DNA of 55,154 nucleotides from Tulasnella sp. 424 (taxonomy: Eukaryota; Basidiomycota; Agaricomycetes; Cantharellales; Tulasnellaceae), in contig WSUB01000227.1 in the NCBI GenBank assembly GCA_019633425.1, positions 1 to 55,154 on the forward strand. The letters run 5' to 3'. Numbering within the stretch: the first letter of the stretch is position 1; the number at the start of each line of letters is the position of its first letter. Below, in pieces: positions 1-10,192 of this stretch. A program made the translations under genes and the position numbers. Under the pieces are notes generated by a model. It was given only the letters and a program-made list of their open reading frames with translations, did no database searches and was not told the DNA's origin.

Positions 1-800
1 GAATCGGATTCTCGGATGTCCGAGCTTCGGATCCGGATTGCCCCCAAAGACACCTCCAAACCGACGGATTTCCATCCGATCCGGTCCGATCCGATCCGAT
101 AGGAGCCCTATCTCTGCCTCGCAACAAGTCTCAGCGTCCCAGATAGGTGAGTACCCTTTGCGAAGGCTTCTACTCCGACTCTAATACATTATTGTGTTTT
201 ACTCTCACTCCAGGAAATGGGGCTGCAGCCACTACTTCAGCAGTAAGTCTGACATCTGAGCTCTCGGCCATGTTTGACTAACACCCCAACCCAGCTTGTC
301 TGAACTTGCTAAGAGTGCAACTCGCGCAACTGTCAATCCCTCTATTCCCCATACACCGCTGTAATCGACCGCACCGAACCCGCCCCCTGGTAGAGAGCCT
401 TCCCATTAGACATCGGTAAGTCTTTGTATCCCTCTCATTCAACCACAGTTCTAACGAGGCCCACCCCAAAATAACATTATTTTTTGCAGCAAAGTATTTG
501 AGGTCCAGAGCAAAAGGTATGTCATGTAATGGTGAACATTGTCATCTAGTAGTCCCCCGCCCACCTTCCTTGACGCGTCGCGCTTAGGCTTTCGGTCCGG
601 ATCTTATACATTGTACCTTTTCTGTAATAGTAGACTTGAATTGATTATTAATGGTGCGGCAATCGCATTGCGTGCAGCGCAGAAGTGATGGGACGAGGCC
701 CGCAATCCCGATGAAAGCGGCCGAATAATGGAACGGATCAGGGCTAATGCAGCCGTTTACTGATTAATCAATAGCATCCACAGCTGACTATAGGCTTCTA
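1..800. other. Unassigned region with short CCGAT tandem
   Basis: No gene is recognised here. A short run of CCGAT-like units lies at about 71-100. The rest has no convincing open frame, terminal repeat or hairpin. It lies beyond the broken C-terminal end of SNW copy A (about 925), so it may be an insertion or a rearrangement flank. Confidence 0.4.
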
Positions 801-924
801 CTCAGTCCTACTGGGCTCTATTGAGGCGGATACAGGTGCTACATATTTGGGGGGGGGTCACTACGGAACTACGCGCCCTATGGACGCTACAGAGCACTAC
901 TGAGCGACGAGTTTTTTTCCGGAT

Positions 925-2183
925 GGAGTGGTTTGTTATATAGGTTGTATGACTCGTCATCCCCAAAGGAACCTGACATTGATTCGCCACTGAACAATTG
1001 GGAGTTTTTCCGATATGTCACGGTTCTGTTCCCTGTGTTCCACAAAGTAAGGTTAGTGCGGGGAGGAGACGTGGGGGCGTAAGAACCGTATCTTGCGAAG
1101 TGCTAGGCGCGTTGCTCCTGGCCCATGTTGCTCATACCCATTTCACGCTCTCGCCGTTGCCGCTTCCCGCGACGCATCTCGCCACGTATCCTAGCAGCTT
1201 CCTCGTCCTCGTCGTCCTCTCCTCCTTCACTCTCGCTGCCATTACCACTACCACTCTCACTTCGGCTACCATAGCCAGCTAAGGCAGACTTCATGGCACC
1301 TGGCTTCGCTGATGGGGCTGCGGATGACAGACCTCCTCCGCACTCCTCCCTGGCACGTTGAGCAAGCAGATGAAGACTTTCCTCCTTGCTGGCTTTCTGC
1401 TTCTCTGCGATTTTTGTTGCATGGACGGACGCTGTCGGACTTCCTCCCGCGCATGTCAGTCAGCGATAAAGAGAGCTTCTGATAACTTGGCAAAGTTGTC
1501 GTTGACGTGGACGTCTTGCAGACCTCTGCCATCGGTGGTTAGCCGTTTATCGAATTAGGATAGTGAAACCTGGTTGTTCTTCCAGTTGGAGATACACGAT
1601 GGGATCATCCATTCTCATTGTTCAGCAGCAGTGGCTTTACCAGGGGGGCTTTGTAAGGGCGTGCTGGGTAATTCGCGAGGAATCTTCTTGTGCTTCAAGC
1701 GAGGTGGTTCCAGGGGATCTTCCGCCACCTCCGTCATCTTGATTGTTCTCTGCTTCAAACCCTTTTCAGAGCTGCCCTGCTGTCCTGGAATGTATCGAAT
1801 AAACGACGGTTTGCCTTGCTCGGCAGGTACATTCTTCGGCTGCACGGCCTTGATCTTGCCGTTAATGAGCTTCTCTTTTTGTCCTCTAGCCGGTCTGCTG
1901 TACTTCCTCCTCCGATGGACGGTACATCGAGCAGTCTTCGTCATTGAGATCCTGCCTGTTGAGAAGCGGCACGAGGTCTTTGAACTGCGACTGAACTTTT
2001 GTACCATCCCTCAGCCCCTGCAGAGGGATGGTATCATAGCGGAAATTGCGTTCAGCGTCGTCTTGAAGTGCGAGACTATTGTCAGACGAGGCCTGGAATA
2101 CCAAGCCAGCGGTTAGTTCGACCCGGAGATAGCGTGAAGATGAGCTCATCCCATCTCCAGAGGATAATGTGCTGTGTGACATT
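925..2183 (-). pseudogene. SNW/SKIP (Prp45) splicing factor, degenerate copy A
   Basis: SNW-domain proteins (SKIP, SNW1, Prp45) belong to the activated spliceosome and also act as transcription co-regulators. Reading leftward on the minus strand, pieces of the conserved protein appear in order but in shifting frames. These are QSQFKDLVPLLNRQDL and RPSEEEVQ (about 2090-1890), then NGKIKAVQPKNVP, FIRYIPGQQG and EDPLEPPRLKHKKIP (about 1880-1640), then the ADRHAREEV region, and an acidic Ser/Glu stretch followed by REREMGMSNMGQEQRA (about 1290-1105). The C-terminal tail continues out of frame to about 925 and is then lost. Some frame changes will be introns, but the broken C-terminus and frameshifted blocks point to a pseudogene. 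A Tc1 element is inserted about 40 bp upstream of the N-terminal coding part. Confidence 0.8.
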
Positions 2184-4038
2184 CCGGATAAGATCCTACA
2201 TCACCAAAGTCTTTTACACGCTACAGTAGCGTAGAAAACTGATCACACGGTGCCCAAACTCGGACAAATATCAACAGAACTCAGTCAAGACCACAATGAC
2301 AGCCTCCTCACCACTACAATACTCAAGCTCGCTTACTCTTGTACCTCTTATGATACCATTTGAACAATACATACTTGATTTCATGAATAGAACGGCAGTA
2401 CAGCGGGCCGAGGGCACTTGATCAGATTTGGTGCGGATGCTCTTGAGATGAAACAACAACCCGCCCGATGTTGGTCCTTGATCTGAGCAGCCTCCAGAAC
2501 CACACTAGCAATGCTATCGGCACTTTGAATGATAAAAGGGAGAGCATTTGAGGGATAGTGTGGTTCCAGCATCAACCGGCAACAGCATGAAACCACTCTC
2601 GCCCTCGACTATCCTCAGTGTTATCTCCCTCCTCGATGCCGGCGCGTCTCACCGCAAAATCTCCACCAGAGTCGGTGTAAGTGTCGGTGCAGTCAGCAAG
2701 GTTCGAAAATTGCACCGCCCTCTTCTTGTAAACGCAATTGGTGGCCGGCCGAAGATTCTTGCGGACCAGGACGTCCGCCTTGCCGTCCGCACTATCACAT
2801 CTGGCAAGACCGACAATGCCGTCCAGACGGCGCGCATGCTCCGTAGCGCTATCAAGAAGCAAGTCGGACCAGTGACTGTCTGGCGCGAGCTCAGTGCTGT
2901 GGGTTTAAAGGCCAAAGTCAAGGTCTCAAAGCCGTTGCTCTCGCGGAAACACCGCCAGGACTGTCTAGACTTCGCGATTGCCCACCAATATCACACAGAG
3001 GACGACTGGAAACGATATGTCTGGTCAGACGAAACCAAGATAAAGCGATGGGGCTCGGATGGCAAGCAGTATGTGTGGGTTAGACCAGGAGAGGGGTTGA
3101 GTGAAGAGACGGTGCAGGCTACATTGAAACACGGTGGAGGTTCCCTTATGGTCTGGGGTGCTATGCACTGGACGGGACCAGGCCAACTGGTCAAGATCGA
3201 TGGAATTATGGATGGAGACTTATATGTCAGCATTCTCAAGGAGGATCTCATGGCTAGTCTGGAGGAGCACGGGGTTTCAGTCGATGACGTCATCTTTCAG
3301 CATGACAATGATCCCAAACACACGTGCAAAAAGGTGAAGAAGTTCCTTGCAGATAAGGGAATACAGGTCCTCCGGTGGCCAGCACAATCTCCCGATCTCA
3401 ACCCAATCGAGCACTTATGGGAACACATCAAGCGGAAGCTGAACGGGTACAGGATCACACGGTTCCTTGAAATAAGGGGGTTCCCTGAAACAATCGCACT
3501 TTCTCGCTCATTTCATCATGGATCACCGCGCTTTTTTTTGCATTTTGCAGCTGTCATTACTCTCTAGTGGTTAAGAGCAAGAGGGGTCTCTAACTATATC
3601 CACTTAAAATATAAATCATGTTATATGCCTCAAAATCACTCGTGTGGGCGACACCACGCATATCTCCCTGAAACCAAAGACCAGACGAGAAATATTTTCA
3701 TTAAGCTATAAGAGAGAGCATAGGCATGTGCTCTGTAAATTGCTGTAAGCAGCGGCAAGGCGGAATACGAGATAATGTGTCATTGACACAGCGGCTGGGA
3801 CGGATCGCGCTTTGGCCCCGCCAGTTCATAGTCCTCATCCTGTCCGACCTCTTCACCCCAATTGAAATCCCATATCTCCACCAAGCACCTTACAACCTCT
3901 TCCTACTCTACTATGGTGCGAGCACAGACAGTTTTTGATGAAAAATGAAAAGAAAACAAGCAGAAGGAAAGGAACCAAATCGCCGCCTGAGCTGCCTGGC
4001 TTCAAGAGAAAACAAAGCCCCAAAACGAGAGGCGGACC

Positions 4039-6945
4039 ATGACTCAAATAGCAGCATTCTACCATGTTCCCCTCCCTACACTCAGTAGACTCACGTGTGG
4101 CCATCAAACCATCGTGGAGTTCAATGCAGGGAAACAGTTTTTGACGGCAGCAGAGGAAGCGGTACTTGAGAAGTATCTCATTGGGTCGGGAAAGAGGGGA
4201 TTCCCTCTCACCCTGCGCATGATTCATGAGAGGGCAAGGTCGATGCTGGAGAAGAAGCGTGGCAAGGAAGTTGAACTGGGGCGAGAGTGGACCAACCGAT
4301 TTATGCGCCGCCACCCCAACCTCCAGACTTATCGCGCAACTCCCCTGGACCGTATCCGAGCCAATGGTCTCAACCCAACTGTCCTCAAAGACTATGAGGA
4401 TACGGTGGAGGAGCTATTTACTCTCCACAACCCCCCAGAGCAAAATATCTTCGGGGCAGACGAGGTGGCGACGAATTGTGGGATTGCCCCGCGGCAGAAA
4501 GTTGTTGGCCAGGCAGGGCAGCGGGTTCAGCACCACCAGACCAACGGAGAGAGAGAGAGAATATAACATGTATTGAAACAATCTGCGCAGATGGCACAGT
4601 GCTCCGGCCCACAGTGATTTTCAAGGGGAAGTATCGGATGGATAGCTGGCAAGAGAACAACCCAGACCGAGCCAAGTAAGTGTGTGTGCAAAGGATGCCA
4701 GACTCGACACTTACAGAATATTTCTGGGACAGTGTTGCCGTCTCTTCATATCGACGGCGAGCTTGGGGTAGACTGGATTAGGCACTTCGACGAAGCGACA
4801 AAGGACCGTGTTGGTGTCCGATTTCAATTCGTCGACGACCACAGCTCGCATTGCACAGTCGAGTTCCTCGACTATGCTGCTGAGCACGATATCATCGTGA
4901 TATCGTATCCACCCCACACCACGCATGCCTTGCAGGGTCTTGATGTTGCGTGCTTCGGTCCCTTAAAGCTATACTGGAGCCTGGAGAAGACTAAATGGGA
5001 GCGGTTAAAAAAACGACGCCTTGGGAAGAATGATTTCCTTGAAGTCTACTCACTTGCAAGACGAAGGGCCTTCACCGAGAAAACTATTAAGTCGGCCTTT
5101 CGGACAATGGGCTTGGTTCCGTTCCGTCGGGCCGCCATTGAACCGGACAAGATGGCTCCCGCACTGGTCGATTCCGCCAAAGGAGGGTTTCCCCTGCCAC
5201 TTCCGACACCAGCACGCGCAGTTCTGGCCTTTCATCGCCAAGTCCTATCAGGGCCAGGGGACAAGGTTATTAGCGCACACCCCTAGCAAATCATGATTTT
5301 CTCATGTGACTTAGTGTGATAAATCCTTGGAGGTGGTGGGCCTTTCTCAAAATTTCCTCAGCTAAGAAGATTACTTGAGTCATTTGCCAAGTTTTCCCAC
5401 TTATGAGAAAATCCTCTTGTCAAGTTTTAGGACTTTCATGCAAACTTTCAGCTATATGCAATTTTGGAGGTTTTGCTTCATAATTTTATGATGATAAATA
5501 TGTTGTGTCTGTCCTCAACTATGTTCAATTGGTTTTCCTGCAGCAGGGGGTGATTATCATTTTCAACCTGCCTTTTCTCCCTTATTCAAGTATTTTAGTG
5601 ATTGGAAAGGCCTGAGAGCTTTCTGCAATCAATTTTCTACACTTAGGGAAAAGGGGCTAAAATTTTCTGATTTCATGGGAGAAAATGACATTTTTTCAGA
5701 AAATGATGAATGCTTTTCTCTGCTGTTAGAAAATCTCTTGCAGAAAATTGTGATCATTTTCTACTTGAGAAAACGTGAGATATTTAAAGAAAACCTCAGA
5801 GCCATCACTGATTTCTTTCTTCCAACAGAATATGGGGAGAAAAGTGATCAGAAAATGCTTCTTGCTTTGACTTTGAGAAAATGCTGGGTGATTTTCATCA
5901 AATCTATGGATCAACTAAAATGGCATAGAAAGGAAAGTGCGTTTTCATTTGAGTTTCTTTGAATGTGAGAAAATATCCGAGGAAAACACTAGTGTATTCT
6001 AGGGAAGAAAGTTGATAAGAAAGGTCCACCACCTCCAAGGATTTTATCACACTAAATCGCATGAGAAAATCACAGTTTGCCAGGGGTGGCACTTGATTTG
6101 ACAACAGGGGATTCCTCACCTCCGTCCGCCGCAAGTGAGCCGAGGATCGAAGCCTCCACCCAGCCAAGCCAACTCCCCAATCTCCGCGATGTCCTGCAGA
6201 ACACGTCAGCCGGATTTCTAGTCAGTGACTCACGCTGAAGTCAACTGCCCACCTCCCTCCGATCGTTATTCAATCCGTCCCAGTCAACCAGAAACCCGAT
6301 TTCTCCATCCTTGCGCGGAGAACACCACTCGGGAAAATGACTCGTGTGGACCTGGAAATAGAGAATGAGAGGCTGAGGGAAGAGCTGAAGAAGGCACAAG
6401 AAGGGTTAGATATATTGGAACGGGTCAAGGAAGAGGCATACGCACAGTTGATCCTGCGGGAGTTGCACCTTGACAAGGTTTCTGCGCGACTTGCCGACCT
6501 CGAAGAGAAGAAAAAGAACCCTCAGAAGCGGCTCATGTCCACAAAGACTGCCCGCTTCATGTCCGATCACCGTTTCCGGGAAATTCGTCGGGAGCAGCAA
6601 GCAGCGAAGGAATCCAAAGCCGCACAGCAGGCCGAGGCAAGGGAGAAGGCAAAAGTCGAGTCGGCCCGTGCTGAGCAGAGAAAGCTATGGAGAGAGACAG
6701 AGAAGGAGGAAAGGGGTCGGAAACAGGTTGAAGCCTTGGCCAGGTGGGAGCAGGAGGTGGCCCGGTGCAAGAGGAAGAAGCTGAAGCTTCCAAAGAAGCC
6801 AGCAATAAGAAAATTATTCCCTCGTGCACCCACTCCACCCCACCTCAAAAGTCAAAAACGGGGAAAGGAAGTCGAGGAGGAGGTTGAGGAGGTTGAGGAG
6901 GTTGATGTTGATGTTGAGAGTGAAGATGGGAGTGGTGATGAGTGA
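4039..6945 (+). pseudogene. Pogo/Tigger-type (DDE_1) transposase, broken
   Basis: The N-terminal part (4039-4560) has a CENP-B/psq-like helix-turn-helix region (AAEEAVLEKYL, GFPLTLRMIHERA, WTNRFMRRHPNL) and reaches the first catalytic Asp in FGADEVATN. The frame then slips in a GA-dinucleotide run at about 4548-4561. The next frame carries ITCIETICADGTVLRPTVIF and stops at 4677. The frame from 4678 carries LGVDWIRHFDEATKDR, the second Asp in FQFVDDHSSH, and the third in HALQGLDVACFGPLK. An AT-rich MITE interrupts it at 5278. After the MITE the same frame resumes with the family-typical TSAGFLVS, then breaks at a TGA. The C-terminal coiled-coil and Lys/Glu-rich part (6337-6945, 202 codons; LADLEEKKK, LPKKPAIRK, acidic tail) is characteristic of these basidiomycete transposases. 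The true start upstream of 4039 is not clear. Confidence 0.88.
5278..6088. mobile_element. 811-bp AT-rich MITE inside the pogo transposase
   Basis: Inverted terminal repeats of about 70 bp begin CACCCCTAGCAAATCATGAT on the left and CACCCCTGGCAAACTGTGAT on the right (reverse complement). They continue through AGTGTGATAAATCCTTGGAG with few mismatches. A 3-bp GCA duplication flanks the element (5275-5277 and 6089-6091). The interior is AT-rich with many AGAAAAT motifs and no convincing protein, so this is a non-autonomous element. Removing it plus one GCA restores the transposase frame. The 3-bp duplication and CAC terminus would fit a CACTA-type family, but this assignment is tentative. Confidence 0.88.
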
Positions 6946-7608
6946 AGTCGGACGAGTATTGGTGATTGGACTGAAGGGATGGGTGACGTGTCTTGTTTGT
7001 TTCAAGGAACCATGTTTGGCCGCAAATGCCCTCCCTTACAAGAATCCCAAATACTCCCTAGCCCCCAAACCATTTGATGCCAAATCAAAAGTATATAGAA
7101 AATAAGATCTAGGTTTATCGTACGGACTTAGGTGCTCAGCATAAATCGTGGTTTTGAAAGAGAAATTCACGATCTTTGAATTGGCTTCCAAGGAACCGTG
7201 TGATCCTGTACCCCACACAGCTGAAGGGGATGCTGGAACTCTGGGAAAGGGTTCAGGAGGTTTGGGCAGCTATTCCAGCTGAGGTATGCCAAAAGCTTAT
7301 TCGGAGTATGCCTGCCCGCTGTAGGGCAGTGATTAAAGTGAAGGGCGGACACACAAAGTATTAGATTTTCGCTTTTTTCTGTTTTTTCGGGCACACGCGC
7401 CAAAACTGATCAAGTAGACACCGTTCCTCTCATGTACCATAGTTCAGTCATTTACCTACTTCCACTCTTTCTATGCCTCCATTTTGTAGTAAAGATCCGA
7501 AGCTACGTTTTACTTGTATTTAGTTTAACCTAAGAGCAATCTCAAGCACGTTCCGAGTGTGTTTGTCCAAATTTGGGCACCGTGTGATCAGTTTTCTACG
7601 CTACTGTA

Positions 7609-8080
7609 CTTTGAAGGTCCCTAGCCTTTTCTCTGCTCGTTGTGCGGGATTGTGACTTTCTGCGGGGCAAGAACTGTTGTTGTGGTTACAATCTCCTTCT
7701 TGTCAGATGAAATGGCGATGTGTACGGGCTTCAGGAGAATGTTACATCAAACCTTCCAGTCAGTCAAAGTTAAATGTTCTCTAGATGACGGCGAGGTACC
7801 TTGCTAGAACAGCCACGGTGAGTTGGAACCTTTTTTGAACGTGAGGTGGACGGATTGAGACAACAGAACGATTATATATTCTACAGCTTCGGTTGGGTGT
7901 TGCTGAATCTGGAGGTGGACATAGAGGGTAGGAGAACGCCTGGAGTGTGACTGGTAGTTGAATGTGACGGCTCAACTTTTTCTTTCCCCCTTGCAGAGAG
8001 TCGAGAGGTTGAATGGAGTGTGCTGGTAAGTTCTGTGTCTTTTGCTTCAGGCACGTGATCAAGTCTCCTTGGATATCCTC
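7609..8080 (+). other. Upstream part of Mif2/CENP-C copy 1
   Basis: This stretch resembles the region before Mif2 copies 2 (about 27560-27790) and 3 (about 39100-39480). All share blocks such as GAACCTTTTTGAACG.GAGGTGG and the GCACGTGA..CTC segment. In copy 1 the block is cut at 8080 by the gypsy element and resumes at 20807. No protein is recognised here. Confidence 0.7.
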
Positions 8081-8786
8081 TGTGACGATGAGGTGTTCGT
8101 CCCACGGTTCCCCATACCTAATCCGTATAACTTGCCTAGACCTCTAGAAGGAACCGTACTTAGGCAGAGACGGAACTCTATGGGAGGGTTGAGAGGTCCC
8201 GGAAAGGGTCTTAAACCGCAACGTGTCACTTACATGAGACCCCAATTTGGTAAGGATTCCTCAGAATCCACGGTGTTCACACCGCATTCGGAACCACACC
8301 AAGCCCAATGGGCAAAATGCCCCTGATTCATAAGCCATGGGCACCCCCACGTGGTGAGTTTAAGACCCTTTTCCCGACCAATTAACCCTCCCATAGAACT
8401 CTGTACCAGACTCTCTTCGAGAGGGCACGCAGCCCCATCTTGCGAGAGTAGAGTCTGGTTCCGCCTGACTAAACCGTACTAACGAACCCTCTTCCACCCC
8501 CTTAGATATCCTGACTAACCATTCGAAATAGCCGAGATCGAGCACATGTATGAATGTATATAAATAGGTACTTGGAGCTGCGGCTAAGAGTGTTCCACGA
8601 GGCTACCGGATCATGTATCTACTTCACGAAAGGTATATAAGGAGCTGTAGGGTAGTACATTGTATGGTAGCGATCGTTCTCTCAATTGAAGGCCACTGAA
8701 GCGAAAAGTGTGGATACTAACATAGACTAACAAATACAAGACAACAGTACTCTTGCAAGGCGGTTACCTAATCGACTCGCCTTACA
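8081..8786 (+). repeat. 5' LTR of the gypsy element, with nested MITE
   Basis: It begins TGTGACGATGAGG and ends GACTCGCCTTACA. It is 706 bp as found and 386 bp without the MITE and its duplicated 9-mer. It matches the 3' LTR at 20414-20806 (393 bp) except for seven transitions and the 7 bp TAGTCTT missing here. TATA-like motifs (TATATAAATA at about 8567 and GGTATATAAGG at about 8632) could be the LTR promoter. Confidence 0.9.
8161..8471. mobile_element. hAT-like fold-back MITE in the 5' LTR
   Basis: A 311-bp insert splits the LTR. The flanking AACCGTACT occurs at both 8152-8160 and 8472-8480 but only once in the 3' LTR, giving an 8-9 bp target duplication typical of hAT. The ends are imperfect inverted repeats (TAGGCAGAGACGGAAC against TAGTCAGGCGGAACC). 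Inside is a longer inverted pair starting TCTATGGGAGGGTT at about 8177 and running to GGGTCTTAAAC, with its complement at about 8358-8403. The right arm carries an extra hairpin (ACCAGACTCT ... AGAGTCTGGT, about 8406-8459). It has no coding capacity. Confidence 0.88.
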
Positions 8787-9214
8787 TTTTTTCAGTGTAA
8801 ACAAGACCCAACCCAAAACAACCCGATTCGGCTCAACCCCAGACCCGGCTTGATCACCCGATGTCAAAGAGTCCGGCCACAATACCCAACGCCGATGCTA
8901 ATCAGCCTTGGCGATTTCTCTTTTCTTTTTCTCTAGTTTTGGATCCGACTCAGAAAATACTAAAACCACCAAAGAAAAATCAAAATAATACATAAAAAGC
9001 AAAAGAATATGCCTCTTCGAAGTGGAAAGCCCTACACCGATACAACCTCAGCCACTGGAAGCGCTTCAAGCCATCAGATTCTGTCTTCGGCGATGATGGA
9101 CAGTACGCAGCATAATGGCCCGGGTATGGTAGAGTCTGATTTTGAGTCGTCGCGGACAGCGAGACTGAACGTGTAGTTAGAATAAATATATTCCCGCCTG
9201 AAGGAGACCTTCAG
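8787..9214 (+). other. Leader region after the 5' LTR, with a 55-codon ORF
   Basis: This is untranslated leader sequence. It includes a small ORF at 9009-9176 that starts MPLRSGKPYTDTT and ends at a TAG. The opening resembles the N-terminus of many fungal gypsy Gag proteins, so it may be the original Gag start, separated from the rest of gag by the later 10-12 kb content. That reading is tentative. Confidence 0.35.
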
Positions 9215-10192
9215 ATGCCAGCGTCAGCCGATGAGGACGACTGGTCCATTCCAGCCCGACAGGCTGAAGCGGCGGATGAACTTCCTGCCTGGGATAATAA
9301 TAATAATAAACCCAAGTCGGGTGTTAATGACGTAATTGTATTAGATACGAGCGAGGATGAAGATTACTTCGAGGAGGAAGACCCTCTTGGAGAAATAACC
9401 GCTCAAGGAAAAAGCACGAAGTACGCTACGGGTGAAGACGGAACGTACCACCTGATTGCGCGCGAAATAAACATACCGGAATTATGTGTACCATTGTCCC
9501 AGATCTCAGGACCGATGATGTTCCGCAGTAGCTTTGCCGAGATGCTAGATCAGGACGCTCCCGTTCACTGTCTCATCGTCCGCAAACTGCCCCTGCCACA
9601 TCCTCAACATTCCCCCAGCACCGCCCACCACCCAACCAACGCCTCACGTCCGAATCCCATACCTCAATCAACTCTACTGTCCCTCTTTGCCGACCTGATA
9701 TTCAGCGCTCCACCTCAAGGTCGAATATCCGGTTGCGCCGCTCCAGTCCCGGCAGCGGGGGCGATTGTAGGTCTTGGTGAAGGCATGGCTGGTGATGGAA
9801 CGATGTATGGAGACCCAAGGTACGGGAATACTGGGAGCGGGGATTTAGGTGATCCTAGTTCCCTGCGCGGACAGCAGCAGTCAGCAGTGCGAGGGTGGAG
9901 GCAGCCGTCTACGGGAAGAGGCGGGAGGCCCCAGCTTACGGCTGCTGGGTCTATGAATGAGCTGGAGAGCGTGGATGATGGGAAGAAGAAGAGTTATGTG
10001 AGGGTGTTTCTGCAGAGGCAGGTGGTGGTTACCGTCAAAGGACAGAAGGTGGTCAAGACCATTGCATGTGGGGACGGAAGGTATGTCTTTCTTTGGACCG
10101 TTTCGTGTGGTAGTTCTAGAATCTGGTTCAATTACGTTTCGTGGATCGGGTCGAGGGCTTGTTCGAGCGTGATTCAATTAGCGAGGAGGTAA
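9215..10192 (+). CDS. Unrecognised 325-codon ORF inside the gypsy element
   Basis: I do not recognise this protein. It starts MPASADEDDWSIPARQ and has an Asp/Glu-rich stretch (DTSEDEDYFEEEDP, about residues 44-57), a Pro/His-rich middle and a Gly/Arg-rich part. Near the C-terminus is a more ordered segment, YVRVFLQRQVVVTVKGQKVV. A possible 5' splice site (GTATGT) follows the codons for GDGR at about 10081, so the last 37 codons may be intronic. No signal peptide or membrane segment is evident. It lies between the 5' LTR and a reverse-strand F-box pseudogene. It may be part of the element's leader or gag N-terminus, or a captured host fragment. Confidence 0.4.
   Translation: MPASADEDDWSIPARQAEAADELPAWDNNNNKPKSGVNDVIVLDTSEDEDYFEEEDPLGEITAQGKSTKYATGEDGTYHLIAREINIPELCVPLSQISGPMMFRSSFAEMLDQDAPVHCLIVRKLPLPHPQHSPSTAHHPTNASRPNPIPQSTLLSLFADLIFSAPPQGRISGCAAPVPAAGAIVGLGEGMAGDGTMYGDPRYGNTGSGDLGDPSSLRGQQQSAVRGWRQPSTGRGGRPQLTAAGSMNELESVDDGKKKSYVRVFLQRQVVVTVKGQKVVKTIACGDGRYVFLWTVSCGSSRIWFNYVSWIGSRACSSVIQLARR

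Larger units (their letters stand above)
3450..7208 (+). mobile_element. Pogo-like DNA transposon nested in the Tc1 element
   Basis: The 20-bp terminal inverted repeats match perfectly: CAGGATCACACGGTTCCTTG at 3450-3469 and its reverse complement at 7189-7208. A TA duplication flanks them (3448-3449 and 7209-7210). The element is 3759 bp, or 2945 bp without the MITE inside it and that MITE's extra GCA. About 590 bp of non-coding sequence lies between the left TIR and the transposase, and about 240 bp after it, with nothing else recognised. It inserted into codon 288 of the Tc1 transposase. Its TIR shares the 11-mer GATCACACGGT with the TIR of its host element. Confidence 0.95.
2587..7364 (+). 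pseudogene. Tc1-like DD34E transposase, split by insertion
   Basis: This transposase cuts and rejoins its element at TA dinucleotides. From the Met at 2587 it has an N-terminal helix-turn-helix region (about residues 6-50) and the Tc1 catalytic triad: Asp148 in VWSDETKI, Asp240 in FQHDNDPKHT and Glu275 in SPDLNPIEHLW. There are 34 residues between the second Asp and the Glu (DD34E). The frame is intact for 287 codons to 3447, where a pogo-like element interrupts it. The last 51 codons lie at 7209-7364, starting YPTQLKGMLELWERVQEVW and ending KGGHTKY. Skipping the guest and one TA joins the two halves exactly in frame to give 338 residues, the usual family length. The gene was therefore probably intact when hit. 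An upstream in-frame ATG at 2548 exists, but 2587 better fits the family N-terminus. Confidence 0.93.
2224..7606 (+). mobile_element. Tc1-like DNA transposon interrupted by a pogo-like element
   Basis: The element is bounded by inverted repeats of about 45 bp with two mismatches. The left end begins CAGTAGCGTAGAAAACTGAT at 2224, and the right end is its reverse complement, ending at 7606. A TA duplication flanks it (2222-2223 and 7607-7608), as expected for the IS630-Tc1-mariner superfamily. Without the nested 3759-bp guest and its duplicated TA, the element is 1622 bp, a normal Tc1 size. About 320 bp lie between the left TIR and the transposase start, and about 200 bp between the transposase stop (7364) and the right TIR; neither holds a recognisable feature. 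It sits between the SNW and Mif2 genes of unit 1. Confidence 0.95.

Noticed and set aside
71..100. CCGAT tandem as a telomere or CRISPR-like repeat
   Set aside because: It is only a few short imperfect units with no spacers and no continuation.
4676..4716. 41-nt intron (GTAAGT...TTACAG) in the pogo transposase
   Set aside because: Splicing it does not restore the downstream frame, and it is shorter than other introns here; indel damage is more likely.
6337..6945. Independent coiled-coil protein gene
   Set aside because: It matches the usual C-terminal coiled-coil of basidiomycete pogo-like transposases and lies inside that element's TIRs.
7176..7364. Independent 62-codon gene
   Set aside because: From 7209 it is exactly the missing C-terminus of the Tc1 transposase.
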